Source: Rubrimonas sp036788415 (GTDB lineage Bacteria; Pseudomonadota; Alphaproteobacteria; Rhodobacterales; Rhodobacteraceae). Taken from it: a stretch of 64,000 bases of DNA. Under the pieces are notes generated by a model. That model was given only the letters and a program-made list of their open reading frames with translations, had not been told where the DNA came from and ran no database searches. The stretch spans positions 7,749 to 71,748 of the forward strand of contig NZ_DAIQNN010000010.1 in assembly GCF_036788415.1 (NCBI RefSeq). The letters run 5' to 3'. Positions 35,343 to 44,212 of this stretch are shown in pieces. Both the position numbers and the translations under genes were made by a program. How positions within the stretch are numbered: the first letter of the stretch is position 1; each line of letters opens with the position of its first letter.

Positions 35343-36172
35343 CCGATGCGGCGCTCCCCCAGACCGCAGCCCGCGGCGGCGCGGCGCTTCCCCGCCTGCC
35401 GCAGGGCGCGCGCGGCGTGCTGAGCGCCGCGCTCGGGCTGGGCTTGCTCGGCGCGCTCTGGGCGCTCGGCGGCTGGGTGATCGCGTCCACGCCGTCGCTC
35501 GCCATCTTCTCCGACTTCGCGCCGGGGCCGACGCTGGAGCGGTTCTGGAAGATGGTCGTGAGCGGCGAAGCCTGGGCGATGGCGTGGCCGAGCCTCGAGC
35601 GGGTCGGCGGCGGGCTCGGGCTCGCCATCCTGATCGGAACGCCGATGGGCATCGTGATGGGCCGGTCCCGCTGGGTCCGCGAGATCGCGAACGCGCCGTT
35701 CCAGTTCCTGCGGATGATCTCGCCGCTCAGCTGGATGCCGATCGCGGTGATGGCCTTCGCGACCTGGGACGGCGCGATCGTCTTTCTCATTTTCGTCGCC
35801 ACGGTCTGGCCGGTGATGTTCGCCACCGCCGCCGGCGTGCGCCGGATCGACCCCGCCTGGCTGAAAGTGGCGCGCAATCTCGGCGCGCGCCCACTCCACA
35901 TGCTGACGACCGTGATCCTGCCCGCCGTGGCGCAGGACATCTTCACGGGCATCCGCCTCGCGCTCGGCGTCGCCTGGGTGGTGCTGGTGCCGGCGGAGTA
36001 TCTCGGCGTCACCTCCGGCCTCGGCTACGCCATCAACGACGCGCGCGACACGCTCGACTACGCCCGCCTCGGCGCCACGGTGCTGGTGATCGGCGTCATC
36101 GGCTACGCGCTCGACCTCATCTGCCTTTTCGCGATCCGTCGCCTGTCATGGCTGCGCTCCGACGAAGGCTGA
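35339..36172 (+). CDS. ABC transporter permease, SsuC/TauC type
   Basis: 277 residues from the GTG at 35339, which overlaps the binding-protein stop and is preceded by GAGGAGG. About six helices with the BPD_transp_1 domain; the coupling motif AAGVRRIDPAWLKVARNLGA (EAA-type loop) and LGVAWVVLVPAEYLG match SsuC/TauC/NrtB permeases. Completes the importer with the two genes before it. Confidence 0.92.
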   Translation: MTDAALPQTAARGGAALPRLPQGARGVLSAALGLGLLGALWALGGWVIASTPSLAIFSDFAPGPTLERFWKMVVSGEAWAMAWPSLERVGGGLGLAILIGTPMGIVMGRSRWVREIANAPFQFLRMISPLSWMPIAVMAFATWDGAIVFLIFVATVWPVMFATAAGVRRIDPAWLKVARNLGARPLHMLTTVILPAVAQDIFTGIRLALGVAWVVLVPAEYLGVTSGLGYAINDARDTLDYARLGATVLVIGVIGYALDLICLFAIRRLSWLRSDEG

Positions 36173-36200
36173 CCCCCACCCAACCAGAGGAGGAAATCTC

Positions 36201-36737
36201 ATGGGTGAACCTGCGACTGCTCTCACCGGGTGCCTCGCGCCCATCGACCGCACCGGGCTGGAGGCGCTCATCGTCAAGGGCAAGGAGAACCCGCAGGCGA
36301 TCAAGACGCTGAAGTGCAAGACGGTCGCCGAAGGCCGCTTCCGCCACGCCAACTACATCCGCGACCTCGCCCCCTACATCGTGGACGAGCCGCCGGGGCT
36401 GCTGGGCGACGACACCGCGCCGAACCCGTCGGAGGCGTCGCTGGCCGCGCTCGGCTCCTGCATCTGCGTGGGTCTGCACGCCAATGCGGTGCATCAGGGC
36501 ATCCTCGTGCGCTCGCTGGAGCTGGAGCTCGAGGGCGATCTGAACATCACCGCCGTCTGGGGCACGGGCGACCAGTCCGAGAAGCCGGTCGGCTTCACCG
36601 ATGTGCGCATCAAGGTCCACATGGACGCCGACGCGCCCAAGGAGAAGATCGACGCGCTGATCGAGCACGTCGCCAAATGGTCGCCGGTGTTCAACACCTT
36701 CTCGCGCCCGGTGAACATGGAGATCGTGCCCGCCTGA
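36201..36737 (+). CDS. OsmC-family protein
   Basis: 178 residues with an OsmC/Ohr-like fold. The segment APNPSEASLAALGSCICVGL contains the first cysteine region of the family (SCIC), followed by LRVHMDADAPKEKI-type sequence (here VRIKVHMDADAPKEKIDAL) and SPVFNTFSRPVNMEI, where the second conserved cysteine of OsmC (CP motif) is not seen: SPVFNTF replaces SPVCNT. It may therefore lack classical peroxidase chemistry and act as a thiol or ligand-binding protein. GAGGAGGA precedes the ATG. It is in the middle of the putative organosulfur operon. Confidence 0.85.
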   Translation: MGEPATALTGCLAPIDRTGLEALIVKGKENPQAIKTLKCKTVAEGRFRHANYIRDLAPYIVDEPPGLLGDDTAPNPSEASLAALGSCICVGLHANAVHQGILVRSLELELEGDLNITAVWGTGDQSEKPVGFTDVRIKVHMDADAPKEKIDALIEHVAKWSPVFNTFSRPVNMEIVPA

Positions 36738-36805
36738 CGCGCGCTTCCGGGGCGCGCGCGCGGTGCGGGCGCCCCCATTCCACCTCAGCGACCGGACCTC
36801 TCGCC

Positions 36806-37933
36806 ATGACTGTGCTCACCCCGATTGAATCCGCGCGCAGCGCCGCCTCTCCCGCCCGCGCGGCGGTGATGCAGGCGGTGAGCGGCGTCGCCCAGACCGA
36901 GCTTGCGCCGCTGGTGCGCGCCATCGACGCCGAAGGCCTCTATCCCGAGGGCGTGATGCGCGCGATGGGCGCCGCCGGCGCCTACCGCCACCACCTGCCG
37001 CGCCTGAACGAGACTTTCGACCTGCGCACCACCATCGACGCGATGAGCCGCGCGAGCGAGCTGTGCCTGTCCACCGGCTTCTGCATGTGGTGCCAGTCCG
37101 CGCTCGGCTGGTACATCTTCAACTCCGACAACGCCGAGCTGCACGAGACGCTGGGCGCCAAGATCGCCACAGGCGAAGTGCTGGGCGGCACAGGTCTCTC
37201 CAACCCGATGAAGACCCTGTTCGGCATCGAGAAGCTGAAGCTGTCGGCGACCCGCGTCGAAGGCGGCTACCGCGTGCGCGGCGCGCTGCCCTGGGTCTCC
37301 AACATCGGCCCCGAAGCGTGGTTCGCCGTGGTGTTCGAGCGCGAGGACGGCAAGCGCGTCATGGCCGTGCTGCACGGCTCGGGCGAGGGCGTGAAGCTGA
37401 CCGCCAACGACCATTTCGTGGCGCTCGAAGGCACCCGCACCTATGGCGTGCAGTGCCGCGACGCCTGGGTGCCGGACGCCCATGTGCTCGCCGACCCGAT
37501 CGACGACTACATCCCGAAAATCCGCGGCGGCTTCATCCTGCTGCAGGCCGGCATGGCCTTCGGCATGATCCAGGGCTGCATCGACCTGATGGAGCAGGTG
37601 AAGCCGCAGCTCGGCCATGTGAACAGGCACCTGCCCGACCAGCCCGAGGATTTCGCCGAACGCCTCGCCGCGATGAAGGCCGAAGTCTACGCGCTGTGCG
37701 AGACGCCGCACGACCTGTCGCGGGAGTATTTCCGCCGGGTCGTCTCGGCGCGGCTGATGGCGGGCGACGAGTCGGTCGCCGCCGCTCACAACGCGATGCT
37801 GCATTGCGGCGCGCGCGGCTACGTCACCGGCGGCGACGCCCAGCGCCGCCTGCGCGAGGCGTATTTCGTGGCGATCGTGACGCCCGCCACCAAGCAGCTG
37901 CGCAAGATGCTCGCCGATATGGACGCCGCCTGA
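36806..37933 (+). CDS. Acyl-CoA dehydrogenase-fold flavoprotein (DszC/SfnB-like)
   Basis: 375 residues with the three-part acyl-CoA dehydrogenase architecture: N-terminal helices, a beta domain with LGGTGLSNPMK and RVRGALPWVSN, and a C-terminal helical bundle from ~residue 240. Members of this fold encoded in sulfur clusters are often flavin-dependent monooxygenases that attack C-S bonds or sulfones, rather than fatty-acid dehydrogenases. The operon (sulfonate-type importer, sulfurtransferase, reductase) favours that reading, but the catalytic residue cannot be assigned without alignment. Cysteines are unusually frequent (LCLSTGFCMWCQSA). Confidence 0.82.
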   Translation: MTVLTPIESARSAASPARAAVMQAVSGVAQTELAPLVRAIDAEGLYPEGVMRAMGAAGAYRHHLPRLNETFDLRTTIDAMSRASELCLSTGFCMWCQSALGWYIFNSDNAELHETLGAKIATGEVLGGTGLSNPMKTLFGIEKLKLSATRVEGGYRVRGALPWVSNIGPEAWFAVVFEREDGKRVMAVLHGSGEGVKLTANDHFVALEGTRTYGVQCRDAWVPDAHVLADPIDDYIPKIRGGFILLQAGMAFGMIQGCIDLMEQVKPQLGHVNRHLPDQPEDFAERLAAMKAEVYALCETPHDLSREYFRRVVSARLMAGDESVAAAHNAMLHCGARGYVTGGDAQRRLREAYFVAIVTPATKQLRKMLADMDAA

Positions 37934-37995
37934 TCCTTCCCGCGCGAGGCGGCCGCCAGACGCCGCCCGCGCCCCTTCCAGCAGAGAGGACGAGA

Positions 37996-38844
37996 ATGAC
38001 CAAGGCCCTGATCTCGCCGCAGGAACTCGCGGCGATGGAGAATGTGGTGATCATCGACACGCGGTCGCCCGACGCCTACGCCGCCGGCCACATCCCCGGC
38101 GCCGTGAACCTGCACGACATCTTCACCTATCTCGCCACCTCCGACGCCGCCGGCGTCGCCGAGATGACGTCGCGCTTCGCCGAGGAGTTCGGCGCCGCGG
38201 GGCTCTCGGGCGCCGAGACCGCCGTGCTCTACGAGCAGTCGATGAACACCGGCTTCGGCCAGTCCTGCCGGGGCTATTTCCTGCTGAGCTTCCTCGGCTA
38301 CGACAAGGCCTGCGTGCTGCATGGCGGGCTGGAGGCGTGGACCGCCGCCGGCATGGCGCTCAGCACCGAGACGCCCGCGCCGGCGCCAGCCGCCTTCCCG
38401 ATGAGCGAGGCCGGCGCGCATCTGCTGCTGACCAAGGAGGACGTGCTGGCGGCGCTCGGCGATCCGTCCGTCGCGCTGCTCGACGTGCGCGACGTGGACG
38501 AGTGGATCGCCGACAGCTCCTCGCCCTACGGCAAGGATTTCTGCCCGCGCAAGGGGCGCATCCCCGGCGCGAAATGGGTCGAATGGTACCGGCTGATGAA
38601 GCCCTCCGCCGCCGGCCCGGTGATCAAGAGCGGCCCGGAAGTGCTGGCGGAGCTGGCCACAGTCGGGATCACGGCGGAGACGCCGGTCTATCTATACTGC
38701 TTCAAGGGGGCGCGCGCGTCCAACAGCTTCCTCGCGCTCAGGCAGGCTGGCGTTCGGGACGTGCGGATCTATTTCGGATCGTGGAACGAGTGGTCGCGCG
38801 ATCCGTCCCTGCCCATCGAGGAAGGGCTGCCCTACGCGGCCTGA
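37996..38844 (+). CDS. Two-domain rhodanese-like sulfurtransferase
   Basis: 282 residues. The N-terminal rhodanese domain (VVIIDTRSPDAYAAGHIPGA, residues ~17-36) has no cysteine at its active-loop position; the C-terminal one (LLDVRDVDEWI, then YCFKGARASNS) carries the catalytic Cys235 in the loop CFKGARAS. This is the thiosulfate/3-mercaptopyruvate sulfurtransferase arrangement: the second domain transfers sulfane sulfur to a thiol acceptor. In this operon it could handle sulfur released from the imported compound. No signal peptide, so cytoplasmic. Confidence 0.9.
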   Translation: MTKALISPQELAAMENVVIIDTRSPDAYAAGHIPGAVNLHDIFTYLATSDAAGVAEMTSRFAEEFGAAGLSGAETAVLYEQSMNTGFGQSCRGYFLLSFLGYDKACVLHGGLEAWTAAGMALSTETPAPAPAAFPMSEAGAHLLLTKEDVLAALGDPSVALLDVRDVDEWIADSSSPYGKDFCPRKGRIPGAKWVEWYRLMKPSAAGPVIKSGPEVLAELATVGITAETPVYLYCFKGARASNSFLALRQAGVRDVRIYFGSWNEWSRDPSLPIEEGLPYAA

Positions 38845-38862
38845 CGCCAACGGAGAGGCCCG

Positions 38863-39462
38863 ATGGGCGCGTCAATCGAGTATTTCTACGCGCCCATCTC
38901 GGGTTACGCCTATCTCGGCGAGCCCGGACTGCGCGAGATCGCCGCCAGACGAGGGGCCGCGATCCGCTACCGCCCCATGGACATCGCGCGCGTCTTCGCC
39001 GCGACCGACACGACCCCGCCGGCGCGGCAGTCGCCGGCGCGACTCAGCTACCGGCTCGAGGACATGGCGCGCCGGGCGAAGGCGCTCGGCATGCCGCTCA
39101 CCCCGAAGCCCCGATTCTGGCCGGCCGACGGCGGGCGCGCCGCGCGGACGATCTGCGCCGCCGAATTGCGCGGCGAGGATCCCGGCCCGGTCTCCTTCGC
39201 GATCCTGCGCGCGATCTGGGCTGAGGAGCGCGACATCGCCGACCCCGACCACCTCGCCGAGGCGCTGCGCGCCGCCGGGCTCGACGCGGCGCTTGTCTCC
39301 GAGGCGGAAACTGCCGAAGCTCATGCTGCAGCCGCGTCCCACACCGAGGCCGCCATCGCCGCGCACGTGTTCGGTTCGCCGACATACGTGCTGGGCGGGG
39401 CGCGCTTCTGGGGGCAGGACAGGCAGGCCGATCTCGACGCCGCGCTCGCCGCGCGGCCCTAG
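38863..39462 (+). CDS. 2-hydroxychromene-2-carboxylate isomerase / DsbA-fold (kappa GST-like) protein
   Basis: 199 residues of the HCCA isomerase/kappa glutathione transferase group. The N-terminus IEYFYAPISGYAYLGEPGL holds the active-site Ser in place of a CxxC pair, RYRPMDIARVF follows, and VFGSPTYVLGGARFWGQDR is the conserved C-terminal signature. Such proteins use glutathione in aromatic degradation or isomerisation. Its presence beside a C-S-active flavoprotein suggests an aromatic or thiol-bearing substrate, an inference. It lies 18 bases before the next gene. Confidence 0.88.
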   Translation: MGASIEYFYAPISGYAYLGEPGLREIAARRGAAIRYRPMDIARVFAATDTTPPARQSPARLSYRLEDMARRAKALGMPLTPKPRFWPADGGRAARTICAAELRGEDPGPVSFAILRAIWAEERDIADPDHLAEALRAAGLDAALVSEAETAEAHAAAASHTEAAIAAHVFGSPTYVLGGARFWGQDRQADLDAALAARP

Positions 39463-39480
39463 CCGGAGGGACTACGCCCC

Positions 39481-40695
39481 ATGGTCGACAGAATCGTTCT
39501 CGTCGGAGCCGGACAGGCCGCCGCGAGCCTCGCCGAGACGCTGCGCGCCAAGGGGCACAAGGGCGGGATCACGCTTGTCGGCGACGAGCCGGCGCCGCCT
39601 TATCAGCGCCCGCCCCTGTCCAAGAAATATCTGCTCGGCGAGATGGAGGCCGAGCGGCTCTGGCTGAAGCCCGGGAGCTTCTATGAGGAGCAGGGCGTCG
39701 AGTTGCGTCTCGGCGTCCGCGCCGCCGCCATCGACCGCGCCAGCCGCGAAGTGGTGCTCGAAGACGGAACGCGTCTGCGCTATGACCGCCTCGCGCTGAC
39801 GATCGGCGCGCGCCCGCGCCGCCTTCCGCCCGAGATGGGCGGCGACCTCGGCGGCGTGCATGTCGTGCGCACGCTGGCCGATGTCGATGCGATGGCGACG
39901 GCCTTCCGGCCCGGCGCGCGTCTGGCCGTGATCGGCGGCGGCTATATCGGGCTGGAGGCGGCGTCGGTGGCGCGGTCGCGCGGGCTCGACGTGACGCTGA
40001 TCGAGGCCGCGCTGCGCATTCTGGGCCGCGTCGCCTGCGCCGAGACCGCCGACTGGTTCCGCGCGCTGCACCAGTCGCACGGCGTGCGCTTCCGCGAGGG
40101 GGCCGTCGTCGAGGCGCTGGAGGGCGTCGGCGGGCGGCTGACCGGCGTGCGTCTGGCGGGCGGCGAAACTGTGAAGGCCGATTTCGCCGTGGTCGGCATC
40201 GGCGTCCAGCCCAATGTGGAGTTGGCCGAAGCCGCGCATCTGGGTCTTGTCAACGGGATCGCCGTGGACCTCGCCTGCCGGACCTCCGACCCGTTGATCT
40301 TCGCGGCGGGCGACGTGGCGAGCTTTCCGTGGCGGGGCCGGCGCATTCGGCTCGAATCGGTGCAGAACGCCATCGATCAGGCGAAGGTGGCGGCGGCGTC
40401 CATGCTCGGCGAGCCGATCCGTTACGAGCCGACGCCGTGGTTCTGGTCCGACCAGTACGACGTCAAGCTCCAGATCGCAGGTCTCAACCTCGGCTATGAG
40501 ACGGTGATCACGCGTCCCGGCGCGCGCGAGGGGACATGCTCGCACTGGTATTTCGCCCAAGGCCGGCTGGTGGCCGTCGACGCGATGAACGACGCCCGCG
40601 CCTACATGAGCGCCAAGCGCTGGATCGAGGCGGGGCGCTCGCCCGAGCCCGCCGCCCTCACCGATCCCGCCGCTGATCTGAAGGCGCTCGCCTGA
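39481..40695 (+). CDS. Ferredoxin reductase-type NAD(P)H/FAD oxidoreductase
   Basis: 404 residues of the putidaredoxin/rhodocoxin reductase family. The FAD motif GAGQAAAS is at residues ~9-16, PPYQRPPLSKKYL follows, the NAD motif VIGGGYIGLEAASVA lies near residue 150, and FAAGDVAS marks the FAD C-terminal site. It would supply electrons from NADH to a ferredoxin or directly to the upstream oxygenase-like flavoprotein; no ferredoxin gene is visible here. It ends the operon, and its stop takes part in an imperfect dyad with the convergent helicase stop (40693-40714) that could be a weak terminator. Confidence 0.92.
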   Translation: MVDRIVLVGAGQAAASLAETLRAKGHKGGITLVGDEPAPPYQRPPLSKKYLLGEMEAERLWLKPGSFYEEQGVELRLGVRAAAIDRASREVVLEDGTRLRYDRLALTIGARPRRLPPEMGGDLGGVHVVRTLADVDAMATAFRPGARLAVIGGGYIGLEAASVARSRGLDVTLIEAALRILGRVACAETADWFRALHQSHGVRFREGAVVEALEGVGGRLTGVRLAGGETVKADFAVVGIGVQPNVELAEAAHLGLVNGIAVDLACRTSDPLIFAAGDVASFPWRGRRIRLESVQNAIDQAKVAAASMLGEPIRYEPTPWFWSDQYDVKLQIAGLNLGYETVITRPGAREGTCSHWYFAQGRLVAVDAMNDARAYMSAKRWIEAGRSPEPAALTDPAADLKALA

Positions 40696-40711
40696 CGGCG
40701 CGGCGCCGGCG

Positions 40712-42391
40712 TCAGCGCTGCGGGCGTCGCAGGGGCTTTCCGGGGCCGCCCTTTCCCTGACCGCGATGCGGTTTCGCAGGGGGGCGCGGCGCCGCGTCGG
40801 GCGGGCCGTCGGCGAGCGACACTGACACGCCCCCCTCGAGCAGCCGCTCAGGCCCGATGGCTTCGAGGAAGCGCTCGGCGGCCTCCTCGGCGATCTCGAC
40901 ATGGGTGAGGGTCTGGTCGAGCCGAATCGCGCCGATGTCGCGCCGGGTCAGCCCCCCGGCGGCGCAGAGCATCGGCAACAGCCAGCGCGGCTCGGCGCGC
41001 TGCCGGCGCCCGACCGACAGGGTGAACCACACGCTCGGGCCGAACGCCTCGCGCGGCGGGCGCACGGCCTCGGGGCCGGAGACGTCGATCAGCTCCTCCG
41101 GCGCCGAGAGCCCGCCGCGCACCCGGCGCAGGAACGCCGCCGCCACCGCCTCGGGGCCATGGCGGGTCAGCAGCGCGCGCGCCATCTCGGCCTCCGCCTC
41201 GTCGTCGGGCGCGCGCAAGGCGGGGTCCTCGAAGGCGCGGACGTCGTCGCGCGCCATGATCTCGGCTGCGGACGGGGCCGGCCCCCACTCCGCGGCGATG
41301 CTCGCAGAGGCGAGCAATCCTTCGGCGCGGCGGCGCGCGCGATGCGGGACCATCAGCGCGCACAGCCCCTTGCGCCCGGCGCGCCCGGTCCGCCCGCTGC
41401 GATGGAGCAGCGTGTCGCGATTGGTCGGCAGATCGGCCTGCACCACGAGGTCGAGCCCCGGCAGGTCGATGCCGCGCGCCGCGACGTCGGTCGCGACGCA
41501 GACGCGCATCCGCCCGTCGCGCATCGCCTGCAGCGCATGGGTGCGCTCGGACTGGCTGAGCGCGCCCGACAAGGCGACCACGGCGAGGCCGCGATTGGTC
41601 AGCCGCGCCGCCATATGCGCCACCCCCTCGCGCGTGTTGCAGAACACGATGGCCGAGGCGGGGTCGTGGAAGCGCAGCAGGTTGAACACCGCGTTCTCGC
41701 GGTCGGTCTGGGCGATCAGGCAGGCGCGATAGGCGATGTCGGCGTGCTGCTCGCGCTCCACCTCCACCGCGATGCGCAGCGCGTCGCGCTGAAAGCGGGC
41801 GGCGAGGGCGGCGATGGCCCGCGGCACCGTCGCGGAGAACATCAGCGTGCGCCGCTCGGGCGGGGCCGCGTCGAGGATGAATTCGAGGTCCTCGCGGAAG
41901 CCGAGGTCGAGCATCTCGTCGGCCTCGTCGAGCACGACGCCGCGCAAGCCCGTCATGTCGAGCGCGCCGCGCTCGATGTGGTCGCGCAGCCTCCCCGGCG
42001 TGCCGACGACGAGATGCGCGCCGCGCTCCAGCGCCCGGCGCTCGGCGCGCGGGTCCATGCCGCCGACGCAGGCGGCCACGATCCCCTCCGCCCGCGCGTA
42101 GAGCCAGGCGCATTCGCGTTGGACCTGAAGCGCCAGCTCCCGCGTCGGGGCCACGATCAGGCCGAGCGGCGCTTCCGCGCGCCCGAAGCGGTCGGCGCCG
42201 CCGAGCAGTGTCGGCGCGAGCGCGAGCCCGAAGGCGACCGTCTTGCCCGAGCCTGTGCGTGCGGAGACCAGCGCGTCGCGCCCGTCCGCCTCCGGGGCCA
42301 GCACCGCGAGCTGCACGGGCGTCAGCGCGTCGTAGCCCCGCGCGGCGAGCGCCTGCGCCAGCGGCTGCGGGATCGCGGTTTCGATGTCCAT
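40712..42391 (-). CDS. DEAD-box ATP-dependent RNA helicase (DbpA/DeaD-like)
   Basis: 559 residues. The two RecA-like domains carry ARTGSGKT (motif I, ~residue 45), PTRELALQVQ, TPGRL, DEAD (LDEADEMLD), SAT, ARGIDLPGLD and HRSGRTGRAG (motif VI). The C-terminal third holds an RRM-like DbpA RNA-binding domain (WFTLSVGRRQRAEPRWLLPM, IGAIRLDQTLTHVEIAEEAA) and a basic Arg/Lys/Pro tail, an arrangement seen in ribosome-assembly and cold-response helicases. It is alone on its strand between two convergent/divergent neighbours. Confidence 0.95.
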   Translation of the reverse strand: MDIETAIPQPLAQALAARGYDALTPVQLAVLAPEADGRDALVSARTGSGKTVAFGLALAPTLLGGADRFGRAEAPLGLIVAPTRELALQVQRECAWLYARAEGIVAACVGGMDPRAERRALERGAHLVVGTPGRLRDHIERGALDMTGLRGVVLDEADEMLDLGFREDLEFILDAAPPERRTLMFSATVPRAIAALAARFQRDALRIAVEVEREQHADIAYRACLIAQTDRENAVFNLLRFHDPASAIVFCNTREGVAHMAARLTNRGLAVVALSGALSQSERTHALQAMRDGRMRVCVATDVAARGIDLPGLDLVVQADLPTNRDTLLHRSGRTGRAGRKGLCALMVPHRARRRAEGLLASASIAAEWGPAPSAAEIMARDDVRAFEDPALRAPDDEAEAEMARALLTRHGPEAVAAAFLRRVRGGLSAPEELIDVSGPEAVRPPREAFGPSVWFTLSVGRRQRAEPRWLLPMLCAAGGLTRRDIGAIRLDQTLTHVEIAEEAAERFLEAIGPERLLEGGVSVSLADGPPDAAPRPPAKPHRGQGKGGPGKPLRRPQR

Positions 42392-42524
42392 GGTCTCGCG
42401 CGGCCTCCCGGCGTCCCGACGCCAGCATCGCGCCGCCGCGACGCCTAGACGATTTCGCCCGCCCTGTCATCGGCGCGCGGGCCGGGTCATACTGCGCCGC
42501 CTGCGCCCAGCGAGACGGTACGCG

Positions 42525-44201
42525 ATGATCGAGCATTTCGAGCCCCTGAGCCCCGCCGAGCGCGCGGTGATCGCCGACGTCGCCTCCGGCGCGATGACGC
42601 GGCTCGGCGCCGCCCCGCCCGAGCCGGACGCGCGCGAGCGCGTCGTGCGCGCGGAACTGCTGCGTCTCCTGCTGCTCGGCGGACCCGGCGTTCCGCGCAT
42701 GCACGAGAAGGGGATGCGGATCAGCGGCGCGCTGATCGAAGGGCCCCTGGATCTGGAGGGCTGCCGGCTCGGCTGGGACCTCCACCTCGCAGACTGCCGC
42801 TTCGACAGCGCGCTGGTGCTGCGCTCGGCGGCGCTCGGCTCGCTGCTCCTCGACGGCTCGCAGGCCCCCGGGCTCTGGGCGAGCGGGCTGGAGACGCGGG
42901 GCCACGCCCATCTGCGCGCCGTCGCCGTCGACGGCCCGGTGGACGTCTCCGGCGCGAGGATCGGCGGCGCGCTGACGGCGGACGGCGCGCGGATCGAGCG
43001 TCCCGGCGGCGTCGCGCTCTTCGCCGAAGGGATCGAGGCGCGCGGCGGCATGCTGCTGCGCGGCGCCGAGATCCGCGGAACGGTGGCGCTGCCGGGAGCC
43101 CGGATCGGCGCCGATCTCGACCTGACCGGCGCGCGGATCGAGGCGGCCAGGGACGACGCGCTGCGCGCCCAGAGCGTCAAGGTCGATCTCGATCTGATCC
43201 TGCGCCGCGCTTCGCTGACCGGGCGATGCGCGCTGACCGGCGCGCATGTCGGCGGCGACGCCGATTTCGAGGGCTGCGCGATCTCCGCGCCCGGCGACGA
43301 CGCGCTCTCGCTCAACCGCGCGCGGGTGGACGGCATGCTGATCCTGCGCGGCGAGGCGCGGATCGAGGGCCTGCTGAACCTCAACGCAACCAGCGTCGAG
43401 GCGCTGGTCGACGCGCCCGACAGCTGGCCCGGACCCGGCGACCTCGCGATCAACCGCTTCCTATACAACGCCTTTCTCAACGGGCCGACCGACGCCCCGC
43501 GCCGTCTCGACTGGCTGGAGCGCCAGAGCCCGGAGCGCTGGGGCGAGGATTTCCAGCCGCAGCCCTACGAGCAGGCGGCGGCCGTCCTCGCCGCCACCGG
43601 CCATGGCGAGGACGCGCAGTCGGTGATGGTCGCGAAGGAGCGGCTGCAACGCAGAGCCCGGCGAAGGCGGGCGTCGCCATGGGCGTGGCGGGCGTTCCTG
43701 TGGTTTTCCGACGGGCTCCTGCGGATCACGCTGAGCTATGGGCGGCGGCCGCTCAGGGCCTTCCTGTGGCTGGCCATGTTCTGGGGGATCGGCGTCGCGA
43801 TGTTCAGCGCGGCGGAATTTGCGGGCGCGCTGCGCCCGGCGCCGGTCGTGGCGCAGCGCTCGCCCGAATGGGTGCTGTGCGGCGCGACGGCGGCGGAGCG
43901 CGTGGAGTTGCCGTCGCTCGGGCTCGCGCGGGCGGGGATCGCGGCGCCGGGACAGACGCAGCTCGACTGCTATCTCGGCCAGCCGGAGGCGGCGAGCTTC
44001 CAGCAGTTCAACGCGTGGATGTATTCGCTCGACGTGATCCTGCCGGCGGCGGAGACCGGCCAGCTCGACGCCTGGGCGCCCGACCAGCGCCACCCGCTGG
44101 GCGCGCTGGCGCAGGCCTCGGCCTATGCGCTGACGGTGATCGGCTGGGCGCTGAGCCTGCTCGCGGTCGCGGGTTTCTCGGGAATCGTGCGGGCGCGCTG
44201 A
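42525..44201 (+). CDS. Membrane-anchored beta-helix-like (pentapeptide-related) protein
   Basis: 558 residues; function unknown. Residues ~60-300 are made of ~20-residue imperfect repeats of the pattern G-AL-L-GARI-G-L-L-GA (for example ALTADGARIE, TVALPGARIGADLDLTGARI, CALTGAHVGGDADFEGCAI), as in right-handed beta-helices or bactofilin/pentapeptide folds. A basic segment (LQRRARRRRASPW) precedes two predicted membrane helices (AFLWLAMFWGIGVAMFSAAE and, at the C-terminus, LTVIGWALSLLAVAGFSGIV) flanking a likely periplasmic loop with two cysteines. ATG 42525 is chosen over 42384 because upstream residues are low-complexity Arg-rich. Confidence 0.72.
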   Translation: MIEHFEPLSPAERAVIADVASGAMTRLGAAPPEPDARERVVRAELLRLLLLGGPGVPRMHEKGMRISGALIEGPLDLEGCRLGWDLHLADCRFDSALVLRSAALGSLLLDGSQAPGLWASGLETRGHAHLRAVAVDGPVDVSGARIGGALTADGARIERPGGVALFAEGIEARGGMLLRGAEIRGTVALPGARIGADLDLTGARIEAARDDALRAQSVKVDLDLILRRASLTGRCALTGAHVGGDADFEGCAISAPGDDALSLNRARVDGMLILRGEARIEGLLNLNATSVEALVDAPDSWPGPGDLAINRFLYNAFLNGPTDAPRRLDWLERQSPERWGEDFQPQPYEQAAAVLAATGHGEDAQSVMVAKERLQRRARRRRASPWAWRAFLWFSDGLLRITLSYGRRPLRAFLWLAMFWGIGVAMFSAAEFAGALRPAPVVAQRSPEWVLCGATAAERVELPSLGLARAGIAAPGQTQLDCYLGQPEAASFQQFNAWMYSLDVILPAAETGQLDAWAPDQRHPLGALAQASAYALTVIGWALSLLAVAGFSGIVRAR

Positions 44202-44212
44202 GGCGAGGCCCG

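Noticed and set aside
36806..37933. Fatty-acid beta-oxidation acyl-CoA dehydrogenase
   Set aside because: No other beta-oxidation genes are nearby and the operon is sulfur and transport related; a monooxygenase-type role is more likely, though not proven.
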